Shown: positions 16,798 to 24,933 of the stretch, one piece after another
How positions within the stretch are numbered: the first letter of the stretch is position 1
Layout of the letters: the number at the start of each line of letters is the position of its first letter
Assembly: GCF_009741825.1 (NCBI RefSeq)
Contig: NZ_WPCA01000004.1
Span: forward strand, 1 to 49,065
Direction of reading: 5' to 3'
Source of the DNA: Halapricum sp. CBA1109
Lineage (GTDB): Archaea > Halobacteriota > Halobacteria > Halobacteriales > Haloarculaceae
Length of the DNA: 49,065 nt
Made by a program: the position numbers and the translations under genes
Notes under the pieces: generated by a model
The model's input: the letters and a program-made list of their open reading frames with translations, nothing else
The model's database searches: none
Told to the model about the DNA's origin: nothing

Positions 16798-17012
16798 GGC
16801 CGTCAAAGTCAGAGAGTTGGGACGGTTCCTCAGCCATCAATATCAGACATCGCGGATGGGACCTACTTAATGATTTGGCTACCTCGACAAGAGTGTAAAT
16901 CGGGCTATGGTCGTCTTCTGATGTTTTGTCGCTGGCGTATCATCCTCACGAAAGGTCGAGTCGGTCCCGAGTGAAATCGGATTCGGAGCGAGAGTTACCG
17001 ACGCAAACCGGT

Positions 17013-17165
17013 ACCCCCAATCCAGAGTGAAAGCGCCGGACCGGAGCGGGTTTGACACACCCCTCGTCCAGAGTGAAAGCGTCGGTGTGACGAGCTGGAG
17101 TGGATTGGGATCCTCGAGTGATGCTGACGAGCGTTCGTCGGCACCCCCAATCAAGAGTGAAGACG
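17013..17165 (+). repeat. Three ORB-like repeats of a second type (family B)
   Basis: Three direct copies of a C-string followed by CAGAGTGAAAGCG: ACCCCCAATCCAGAGTGAAA at 17013, ACACCCCTCGTCCAGAGTGA at 17057, and a weaker ACCCCCAATCAAGAGTGAAG at 17143. The core differs completely from family A, but the layout (core plus C/G string) is the same. The surrounding 16798-17990 region has no convincing gene. Confidence 0.7.
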
Positions 17166-17364
17166 CAGGGCAGATCTCCAGCCGAAGCAAAGCAGGGTAC
17201 AATCGGAACTGTCGGGATCGGGTATCTTGATTTCGATTGACGAAGGAGATCGGGAGATACCAATCCCGATTTCGGCTTTGATGCCGGTTCGCTGGTTAGC
17301 GAATAGTTAGAATAGCGATTGTTAATTCAATATGTCATAATACGTGGACGATAGAATCGAACCC

Positions 17365-17390
17365 CACACCCCTCGTCCAGAGTGAAACGC
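17365..17390 (+). repeat. ORB-like repeat family B, left member of an inverted pair
   Basis: CACCCCTCGTCCAGAGTGAA, near-identical to the copy at 17057. Together with the reversed copy at 17766 it flanks an AT-rich gene-free stretch, C/G strings outward, like the family A pair. Confidence 0.72.
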
Positions 17391-17765
17391 TACGAGAGTA
17401 CCTCGGTTGACCCGGTGGAAACCACACGACGAGTCGGCTAGGAAATACCAAAATCACAAGACGTGAGACGAGTATGCCCCGAACAGCAGTCGGCACACAG
17501 TCGAAGCCTCTCTAAAAATACCAATCTTCATAGTATTATCTAGAAGTTTTATTACTACCTACCTCCTACCGTTCCTCAAGTGCATTTAGCACGAGGAAGA
17601 GGACGAAGGCGGCATTCGTCCGGGTGGTTTCGAACCGCTGCTCGTGTTCGCTGTTCCATTCTCTCCGTGTTCTCCCGTCTCAGGCTGTCCTTCCGTGGTT
17701 CTTGCTGAGCTTCTCCCACAAGAACCCCCGTTTCCTGTGGACCTCTCCCCACGCTCTTGATTGAT
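17391..17765. other. Second origin-like module: gene-free AT-rich DNA between family B boxes
   Basis: These 375 bases include an AT-rich stretch at about 17500-17570 (AAAAATACCAATCTTCATAG, TTATCTAGAAGTTTTATTAC). The rest is ordinary composition and the open frames in it look like noise. With inverted boxes on both sides it looks like a second, smaller unwinding region whose initiator is not encoded here. Confidence 0.5.
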
Positions 17766-17790
17766 TTTCACTCTGGACGAGGGGTGTGTG
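17766..17790 (-). repeat. ORB-like repeat family B, right member of an inverted pair
   Basis: TTTCACTCTGGACGAGGGGT followed by GTGTG is the exact reverse complement of the family B consensus at 17057 and 17365. Confidence 0.72.
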
Positions 17791-17834
17791 GGCGAAGTAT
17801 TCTCTCCAGCTCCCTTCCGTGTCTCTACCCAGTA

Positions 17835-17875
17835 TTAACCAACAACTCTCCCGATACCTCGATGGTGTTGGTTAA
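17835..17875. repeat. Long inverted repeat LIR-3 (TTAACCAACA arms)
   Basis: TTAACCAACA (17835-17844) and TGTTGGTTAA (17866-17875), 21 bases apart. Same arms as LIR-1 and LIR-2 over ten bases. No small YYYWQW gene follows it; the next gene is the DsbA-like protein 115 bases on. Confidence 0.75.
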
Positions 17876-17990
17876 CATAAGAGCGAACCGGCCGACGTGC
17901 CGGTCTCCCTCTCACTCCCTCTCTCGTCAGTGTCCACACTCCACCCGACCGAACTGGGGATTATCCGTCTCGACCTCCTACCGACCGCTG

Positions 17991-18626
17991 ATGAGTCACG
18001 ACGACGAGACGATCACGATATACTCCGATTACGTCTGTCCGTTCTGTTATCTCGGTCGGAAGTCACTCGCGCAGTATCAAGAGACACGCGACCAACCGCT
18101 CGACATCGAGTGGCACCCATTCGACCTTCGGCGGCACAAGCGGGGTCCCGACGGCGAGATCGACCACGCCGTCGAGGACGGGAAAGACGAGTCCTACTTC
18201 GAGCAAGCGCGGGAGAACGTCCGCAAACTCCAGTCGAAGTACGGCGTCGAGGAGATGCACAACCTCGACGACATCCCCGAGGATATCGACTCCTTCGACG
18301 CGCAGGTCGCGTCGCTGTACGTCCGGACGGAGTCCCCCGACTCGTGGCTCGCCTTCGACGAGGCGCTGTTCGAGGCGCTGTGGGTCGACGGTCGGGACAT
18401 CGGCGACGCGGACGTCATCGCCGACGTGGCGACGAGTGTCGGTCTCGACGGCGAGGAGATCCGACTGTCCCTAGACGACGAGATTCTCCGGGGGCAACTC
18501 GACGACGCGTTCGAAAACGCCCAGCAAGCGGGGATCACCGGCGTCCCGACGTTCGTGTACGGCGGGCACGCGGCCCGCGGGGCGGTCCCGCCGGAACACC
18601 TCAAACGACTCGTGGACGGTAGTTGA
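17991..18626 (+). CDS. DsbA family oxidoreductase (FrnE-like)
   Basis: A 211-residue thioredoxin-fold protein with a helical insertion. The active site is CPFC (Cys16, Cys19) in YSDYVCPFCYLG, and the cis-Pro is in GITGVPTFVYGGHAARGAVP near the C-terminus. No signal peptide is visible, so it probably works in the cytoplasm, like FrnE/2-hydroxychromene-isomerase-related DsbA proteins. ATG 17991 directly precedes conserved sequence; longer in-frame starts run through the LIR-3 region and are rejected. It converges on the tetR gene, 27 bases between stops. Confidence 0.85.
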   Translation: MSHDDETITIYSDYVCPFCYLGRKSLAQYQETRDQPLDIEWHPFDLRRHKRGPDGEIDHAVEDGKDESYFEQARENVRKLQSKYGVEEMHNLDDIPEDIDSFDAQVASLYVRTESPDSWLAFDEALFEALWVDGRDIGDADVIADVATSVGLDGEEIRLSLDDEILRGQLDDAFENAQQAGITGVPTFVYGGHAARGAVPPEHLKRLVDGS

Positions 18627-18653
18627 ACCGGGTCCGACACAGGAGAAAGCGGG

Positions 18654-19253
18654 TCAGTTCTCTTTCAACAGCGTTGCGGTGACGTACTCCTCTGCGGTCC
18701 GGCGGGCGGTCGCGAGCGCCTCGTCGTCGTCGAGGACGACCGCTCTCGTCCGCGCGCCGTCGACGATGGTCATCAACGCTTTTGCCACGTGGTCGGCGTC
18801 GGCCTCCCGAAACACACCCTGATCGATGCCGTGGTCGACGACGGTTTTGAGCATGAATCGGATGTACTCGTCGTTGGCTTCGAACCGCTCGGCGAACGCC
18901 GGGGTGTGGGGGGCCTGACTCCGCATCTCCAGCACTGCGACCAGCAGGTCCTGGTGGTCCTGCGGGTCGACGAGCAACTTGTCCAACAGGAGGTCGAGTC
19001 GCTGTTCGGGGTCGGTGGTCTCCACCTCGTGTATCGTCTCGACGAAGCGGTCGAGCAGATAGTCCAGAAACGCCGCCAGCAGGTCGTCTTTGGTGTCGTA
19101 GTGGTAGTGGATGGCCGCCGTCGACTTGCCGTACTCCTCGGCGATACGTTTGATCGTCAGGTCGGCGTACCCGTCGTCCCCGAGCGCCCGGTAGGTGGCG
19201 CGCATAATCTTCTCGTCGGGGTCCGAGACGGTCCCGTCCGGCAAGTCGGCCAT
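18654..19253 (-). CDS. TetR family transcriptional repressor
   Basis: A 199-residue protein. Residues 12-58 are the TetR DNA-binding domain, with recognition region LTIKRIAEEYGKSTAAIHYHYDTKDDL; the rest is the helical ligand and dimer domain. It diverges from the MATE efflux gene, and the space between has two related palindromes placed on each promoter. The natural reading is that it represses both itself and the efflux pump until a drug or metabolite binds. ATG 19253 is preferred over a GTG nine bases upstream because it fits the TATA spacing. Confidence 0.85.
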   Translation of the reverse strand: MADLPDGTVSDPDEKIMRATYRALGDDGYADLTIKRIAEEYGKSTAAIHYHYDTKDDLLAAFLDYLLDRFVETIHEVETTDPEQRLDLLLDKLLVDPQDHQDLLVAVLEMRSQAPHTPAFAERFEANDEYIRFMLKTVVDHGIDQGVFREADADHVAKALMTIVDGARTRAVVLDDDEALATARRTAEEYVTATLLKEN

Positions 19254-19271
19254 TACCGGCACAAACGCCCG

Positions 19272-19302
19272 TCGGGATATAACCGTTTTGACCCACTAGT
19301 CA
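19272..19302 (-). promoter_or_regulatory. tetR promoter with operator O1
   Basis: On the minus strand GGTTATATCC (about 19281-19272) is a TATA box 20-28 bases before the start at 19253. Directly upstream lies TGACCCACTAGTCA (19289-19302), an imperfect copy of the TGAC...GTCA palindrome seen at O2. Confidence 0.6.
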
Positions 19303-19389
19303 GTCCTGACCCTCCTCTCCACCGTCGTACCCCGACCCAAAGCGCCTGCGTGCCACTCACACCCGCTGTAACCGCTTTCCAAACGTTTT

Positions 19390-19403
19390 TGACTAATTAG
19401 TCA
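19390..19403 (+). promoter_or_regulatory. Operator O2 on the MATE promoter
   Basis: TGACTAATTAGTCA is a perfect 14-base palindrome. Its AT centre is about 28 bases before the ATG at 19425, where a TATA box would be, so a bound repressor would block the promoter. Confidence 0.65.
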
Positions 19404-19424
19404 GTAAGTACGATACTCGCCGAT

Positions 19425-19547
19425 ATGGATGCCGCCACCGCAGTACGTCCTCACGGTTCCCGTTCGATCACCCCTCTTGAGCGCCAGCTATCTTCCCGTC
19501 TCACCACCCGTTTCGCCCGATACAGTCTCCCGGAGGGGGCACAGTGA
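19425..19547 (+). CDS. 40-residue upstream ORF coupled to the MATE gene
   Basis: Starts MDAATAVRPHGSRSITPLER and ends at TGA 19545-19547, which overlaps the MATE GTG start (GTGA, 19544-19547). Its ATG lies at the expected leaderless position relative to operator O2. It is basic and has no recognisable domain. This is a candidate leader peptide; chance is not excluded. Confidence 0.35.
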   Translation: MDAATAVRPHGSRSITPLERQLSSRLTTRFARYSLPEGAQ

Positions 19548-20997
19548 CGGGACTCCGCGAGCGCGTGGGCGACCTCTTCAAAGGGCCTGAAGAGTTCGAT
19601 CTGACCTCGGGTGGCATCGGGAAGCCGCTGTTTTTCCTCTCGATGCCCATCGTCGTCACGAACCTCTTCCAGACGGCGTACAACCTCGCCGATACGTTCT
19701 GGCTCGGTCAGTACAGCACTGACGCGCTGGCGGCGATCAGTTTCGCCTTCCCGATGGTGTTCCTGCTCATCTCGTTGGGGATGGGCATCTCCGTGGCCGG
19801 GAGCGTCCTCGTCGCCCAGTACACGGGCGCGGACAAGGAACGAGAAGCCGAGTACGCGGCCTCCCAGACGGTCACGTTCGCGGTACTCGTCTCGGCCGTG
19901 CTGGGCGCTGTCGGCTACGTGATGGTCGATGACTTCCTCGCGCTGATGGGTGCCTCCCCGGACGTGTTGCCCCTTGCGACCCGATATATGGAGGTCATCT
20001 CGCTCGGCCTGCCCTTTATGTTCGGCTTCTTCGTGTTCATCGCGCTGATGCGGGGGTACGGCGACACCATCACGCCGATGTTGGTGATGTTCGGGTCCGT
20101 CGTCCTCAACATCGCTATCGACCCGTTCATCATCTTCGGGTGGGGCCCGTTCCCCGAACTCGGCATCCAGGGCGCAGCCCTCGCGACGGTGTTCTCCCGC
20201 GGCCTCGCACTGGCTGTCGGCCTCGTCATCATGTTCCGCGGCACTCGCGGCGTCGAGATACACCTCCGAGATATGCGCCCGACCTCGCGTATCTCCGCCG
20301 TCTCGCCCGTATCGGTCTCCCTGCTTCGATCGAGGGGACCGGCCGAGCGCTGTCGATGAACCTCCTGTTGTTCATCGTGGCGCTGTTCCCCGACACCGTC
20401 GTCGCCGCCTACGGCATCGGGACGCGGGTGTTCTCGGTCGTCTTCCTGCCGGCTATCGCCGTCGCCCGCGGCGTCGAGACGATGACCGGCCAGAACATCG
20501 GCGCGGACAAACCGGCCCGCGCCGAGCAAGCGGCGGGGCTGGCGGCGAAGACGCTGTTCGTCATCCTCACCGCTGCCGGCGTCCTCACGTGGTTCGTCGC
20601 CGCGCCCATCGCGGACGTGTTCACGACCGACCCGGAAGTCGTGGAGATCACGACGACGTTCCTCCGATACGTCGCGCTCACGTTCGGGTTCATCGGCGTG
20701 ATGCGGGCCTACACCGGGAGTTTCCGCGGGGCCGGCAAGACGCTGACCGCGGCCGCCATCTCGGTGTTCATGCTCGGCGTCGTCCGGTTCCCCATCGCGT
20801 GGTTCGCCGCCGCCGAAATCGGGTCGCCCGGCATCTGGGTCGCCTTCGCCGTCTCCAACGTCGTCGGTGCCGTCGTCGCCTACGCGTGGTACGCCCGCGG
20901 GACGTGGCGCGACGGCGACCTCACGGGCGAGGCCGTCGCGACCGACGAGTCGGCCGTCGACACCGCTTCGACCGACCCCACGACTACCGACGACTAA
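19544..20997 (+). CDS. MATE family efflux transporter (frameshift as sequenced)
   Basis: About 484 residues with 12 predicted membrane segments in two halves (IGKPLFFLSMPIVVTNLFQTAYN...; IGLPASIEGTGRALSMNLLLF...), the pseudo-symmetric MATE fold. These pumps export drugs or organic cations against sodium or protons. A missing C near 20280 (ATGCGCCC for ATGCGCCCC) splits the two halves; correcting it gives RDMRPDLAYLRRLARIGLPA. The GTG start overlaps a 40-residue ORF. The control by the divergent TetR is inferred from O1 and O2. The C-terminal 40 residues are an acidic tail. Confidence 0.88.
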
Positions 20998-21091
20998 ACC
21001 GTGCTTCCCCTTCGGCGTCGATTCAGTTCCGGCGTGTGAGCACACCACGCGAAGGGGAAACAGTTTTGCTTGCCCTGTACACAGACGGGGT

Positions 21092-21578
21092 ATGGACATC
21101 GACGCCGAGATTCTGGAGTTGCTCCGGGAGACGCCCGGTACAGCACCGAGGACCTGGCCCGTCTCACGGACGCCGACCCCGAGACGGTCGAGGCGACCAT
21201 CGAGGACCTCGAAGACCGCGGCGTCATCCGCGGCTATCAGGCCGTCGTCGACTTCGAGGAGACCGACAGCGAACGCGTCCGGGCCATCGTCGAACTCAAC
21301 GTCACCCTCGACCGCGAGACGAGTTACGGCGACATCGCGACCGCATCGTCCAGTTCCCGCAGGTCACGGAACTCAGACTCGTCAGCGGCGACTACGACTT
21401 CGATATGGAGGTCGAGGGTGACTCGATGCGGGAGGTCAGCCACTTCATCAGCGACAAGGTCGCGCCCATCCCCGAGATAACTCAGACAGTGACCCACTAC
21501 CTGATGGACACTTACAAAACACGGGGTATCGTGATGGGCGACGGCGACGACGACGACCGACTCTCGGTCTCGCCATGA
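21092..21578 (+). CDS. Lrp/AsnC family regulator (two frameshifts as sequenced)
   Basis: About 162 residues once two missing bases are restored, near 21131 and 21341. The N-terminal winged helix is MDIDAEILELLRE...ARYSTEDLARLTDADPETVEATIEDLEDRGVIRGYQAVVDF. The C-terminal RAM domain includes RIVQFPQVTELRLVSGDYDFDMEVEG. It overlaps the following aminotransferase start (ATGA, 21575-21578). In Halobacterium an Lrp protein next to an aspartate aminotransferase gene (lrpA1 and aspB3) regulates that gene, so the same local control is likely here. Confidence 0.87.
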
Positions 21579-22719
21579 CGATCGAACCCTCCCAGCGCGT
21601 CCAAGCCGTCCCGCCGTCGGGGATCCGCCGCTTTTTCGAACTCGCCGAGGAGATGGACGACATCATCTCGCTGGGCGTCGGCGAACCGGACTTCTCCGCG
21701 CCGTGGGCCGCCCGGGAGGCCGCCATCACCTCCCTCGAGTTGGGCAAGACCTCCTACACCGCAAACCGCGGCCGCAGCGACCTCCGGGAGTTGATCGCCA
21801 GCGACGCCGACAGCCGCTACGGCCTCGACTACGATCCAGACGACGAGGTGCTCGTCACCACCGGCGCCAGCGAGGGACTGGACCTCGCACTGCGGGCCGT
21901 CGTCGACCCAGGCGACACCGTGGCCGTCGTCCAGCCATCCTACGTCTCCTACGTCCCGGGCGTCATCTTCGCCGGCGGCGACCCCCTGCCCGTCGAGACG
22001 ACGCAGGCGACGGAGTTCAAACTGACCACCGAGGCGCTGTACGACGCGGGGGCCGACGAGGCAGACGTGCTCGTTATGTGCTACCCGAACAACCCAACGG
22101 GGGCGACGATGACCGCCGACGAACTCGAACCCATCGCCGAGTTCTCCCGCGAACACGACCTGGTGGTCCTCTCCGACGAGATATACTCCGAACTCTCCTA
22201 CGAACACGACCACACCTCCATCGCGACGTTCCCGGGGATGCGCGAGCGGACTATCGTCTTCAACGGCTTCTCGAGGCCTACGCGATGACGGGCCTCCGAC
22301 TGGGATACGCGCTCGGGCCGCCCGAGGCCATCCGCGCGATGAACCGCATCCACCAGTATACGATGCTCTCGGCCCCGACGACTGCCCAGTACGCCGCGAT
22401 GGAGGCCTTAGAGTCCTGTGGGGACGCGGTCGTCGAGATGCGAAACCAGTACAACCGCCGCCGGCGCTTGGTCCTCTCGCGGTTCGAGGAGATGGGCATC
22501 GAGTGCTTCCGGGCCAGCGGCGCCTTTTATGCCTTCCCCGAGTGCCCGGGCGAGGACGCCGCCGAGTTCGCTGAGTCCCTCCTGCAGGAGCAACGGGTCG
22601 CCGTCGTCCCGGGCACCGCCTTCGGCGAGGGCGGCGAGGGCCACCTCCGGGTGTCCTACGCGACGGGACTGGAGGACCTCAAGGAAGCGATGGACCGCAT
22701 CGAGGCCTTCGTGACGTGA
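21575..22719 (+). CDS. PLP-dependent aminotransferase, class I/II (frameshift as sequenced)
   Basis: About 381 residues of the aspartate aminotransferase fold-type I family: SLGVGEPDF, TTGASEGLDLALRAV, CYPNNPTGA, VLSDEIYSELSYEH, and the C-terminal GEGHLRVSYATGLEDL with the substrate-carboxylate Arg. The PLP-binding lysine is expected in GFS-K-AYAMTGLRLGYALG. The one missing base, near 22275, falls exactly in that lysine codon (TCGAGGCC for TCGAAGGCC). If the shift were real the enzyme would be dead; the intact downstream half argues for a sequencing error. Pairing with an Lrp regulator supports a role in aspartate or related amino-acid metabolism. Confidence 0.88.
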
Positions 22720-22756
22720 GGCCCGCGTTCGCGCTCCCGAATCTAGCCTGCCGGAG

Positions 22757-24627
22757 TCAGAAGATCTCGTTGTACAACTTCAGTGCGTCGAAGAGTGTTC
22801 CCGTCTCTCCCTCGCCGTCGAAATTGAACAGGGCTGGATTGTCCTGTACCGCCGGGCTATCCCGGGCGTTGTAGTACTCCAGTACGTCGAAGAGGCCCTG
22901 TTCCCCGTCGCCGTCGATGTCCTCGTAGAGCCCGTCTCGGTCGGGGTCGCGCGCGGGCTGACCGCCCCCGACGGCGGGACCCTCCGCTGCATCGAACAGT
23001 GCGTCACCGACGGTGAACAGTGGCACGGTCGCGGGTTCGTCCTCGGTGTAGTCGAGCGCGTCGTACTGGTCGAGGACGCCTTCGGGGTCGAGCATATCGA
23101 AGGCTTTGGGACTGTTCGGGACGGGGTTGTCCCCCAGTCCGATCTGGTAGGCATCGGCCTCGGGACCGGCGTAGTTCCGGATATCGCCGGTACCGAAGCG
23201 TCCTGGGAGAACACGAACAGTCCGATCTTCTTCGCTTCGATATCGCCACCACCGAGGGCGTGCTTGGAGACGGTGAAAGAAATCGTGCTATCCTCCGCAC
23301 TGGCACTCGCTGAGATTCCGCCCTCTTCCCTGCTGGCGAGGACTTCGGGGTCGCCCAGTTCGTCGTCGAACGCGCCGGCATCCGAAGAGGCGTCCTCGAC
23401 GACTTGGTCGTAGCCTGTGACGTGGACGAGGTAGTGCCACGGTTCCGCGAATGTGAGGCCCGACCCCGGACGCCCCTGCGTCGAGGTGGGGACCTCGTCG
23501 CCGGCGCTCGGGTCGTGCACGTACAGTTGCAGGGTCTGGACGGCGAACCCATCGTCGAACTGGTAGATGTTCTCGACGGGGCCGGCGATGCCGACCTCGA
23601 ACGTCCAGACGTCGTCCTCCTCGTAGACACGGACCCTCGTGATGTCGTAGGCGCCGTCTGTAAATTCCTCAGCCGTCGGATACTGGTACCCGCCCGGCCC
23701 GTCGTCGTCACCGACCGAATCGGGTATCATCCCGACGGAGGTCACCAAGCTCTCACCGATGGTAAACAGTGGCACGGTCGCGGGTTCGTCCTCGGTGTAG
23801 TCGAGTGCCTCGGACTGGCTGACGGTGCCCTCGGGGTCGAGCATATCGAACGCCTTGGGGCTGTTCCGGGCGGGGTTGTCCCCCAGTCCGGTCCGGTACA
23901 GATCGGCCTCTTCACCGACGTTGGTTCGGATTTCGCTGGGGGTGAAACCGTCCAAAGAGAACACGAACAGCCCGGCCTCCTTCTCTCGAATGTCGCCGCC
24001 ACCGAGGGCGTCTTTGGAGACAGTGAACGAGATCGTACTACCCTCCGAACTAGCACTCGCGGAGATGCCGCCGTCCTCGTCGCTGGCGAGGACTTCGGGG
24101 TCGCCCAGTTCGTCGTCGAACGCACCGGCATCCGAAGAGGCGTCCTCAACGACCTGGCCGGTGCCCGTGACGTGGGCGACGTAGTGCCACGGTTGCGCGA
24201 AGGTGAGGCCCGACCCGGGACGGCCCTGGGTCGATGCGGGGACCTCGTCGCCGGCGTCCGGGTCCCGGATATACAGCTCGATGACTTGGACGCCGAATCC
24301 GGTCTCGAAAAGGTAGGTGTTCTCGACGGGACCGGCGATGCCAACCTCGAACGTCCAGGCGTCGCCCTCGTCGTAGATGGTGGCCTCGGTCATATCGTAG
24401 ACGCCGTCTTTGAACTCCTCAGCCGTTGGATACTGGTACCCGCCCGGTCCGTCGTCGTCACCGACCGGATCGGGCACGGTCCCGAGACGCCGTCTGTCGG
24501 TACTCCGTGCCGACCCCGACCGGTCACGCTGTGTCGTCGCTGTTCCACTGTGTGACCCCATCCCGGCCACAGCAGCGACGGGCATCGCCCTGAGGATGTC
24601 ACGCCGCTGTACCCCCCATTCTGTCAT
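22757..24627 (-). CDS. Secreted protein: two glucodextranase-C-like modules plus dockerin-like tail (frameshift)
   Basis: About 623 residues. The N-terminus has a twin-arginine signal (QRRDILRAMPVAAVAGMG), fitting Tat export. Two homologous modules of about 240 residues follow, each with DDDGPGGYQYPTAEEF, WTFEVGIAGPVEN, QGRPGSGLTFA.PWHY and SDAGAFDDELGDPEVLAS; they resemble the C-terminal module of glucodextranase and archaeal amylopullulanases. Each module ends in a FDMLDPEG...YTEDEPATVPLFT block. The tail RDPDRDGLYEDIDGDGEQGLFDVLEYYN is a dockerin-like calcium-loop repeat. A missing base near 23200 is corrected by QDGFGTGDIRNY, matching the first module. No catalytic domain is present, so it is probably a cell-surface sugar-binding or scaffold protein. 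ATG 24627 precedes the signal peptide directly. Confidence 0.75.
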
Positions 24628-24733
24628 ATATTGGGCCACAGTCACGACCCAAAAAAAGATGCTGGTCCTGACTATCACACTCATTGACTCCTCAGCGAGG
24701 ACTGATCGGTGATGGATCAAATTAGGGGCCTCG

Positions 24734-24838
24734 TTGCCTGAAACTGGGTCTGTTTCACCAATTCGAGGCGGAGGCCCCACCCTCAAGGAGCGCAGGGCTT
24801 CCGATGCTCAATCGCAAGCACAAGCGAGTAGGGTGGGG
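24734..24838 (+). pseudogene. C-terminal remnant of another TnpB
   Basis: The frame reads PETGSVSPIRGGGPTLKERR ... SQAQASRVG and has no upstream body. PETGSVSPIRGG.PTLKER is, from memory, a common C-terminal tail of haloarchaeal TnpB proteins, and SRVG matches the very end of the intact copy nearby. As sequenced it reads on past its proper stop. This is the decayed end of an older element, with its right-end RNA sequence retained. Confidence 0.6.
24775..24838 (+). repeat. Orphan tnpB right end / omega-RNA-like sequence
   Basis: CCCCACCCTCAA (24775) to AGTAGGGTGGGG (ends 24838), with the outer nine bases able to pair, CCCCACCCT with AGGGTGGGG. This is the same frame-and-stem arrangement as at 26248. 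Whatever follows (AGGAAGCCGACACC) would be the guide if it is still transcribed. Confidence 0.5.
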
Positions 24839-24933
24839 AGGAAGCCGACACCTCGCCGAAAAAACCACAGTTCATATCTAGTCCTGACACCCCCACCACA
24901 GCCTTTACAATCTATCTAACCGACATACTGTGT

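Noticed and set aside
17586-17771. A 61-codon minus-strand frame in the second origin-like module
   Set aside because: Low-complexity Ser/Gly/Arg composition, no start signal, and it covers a repeat box.
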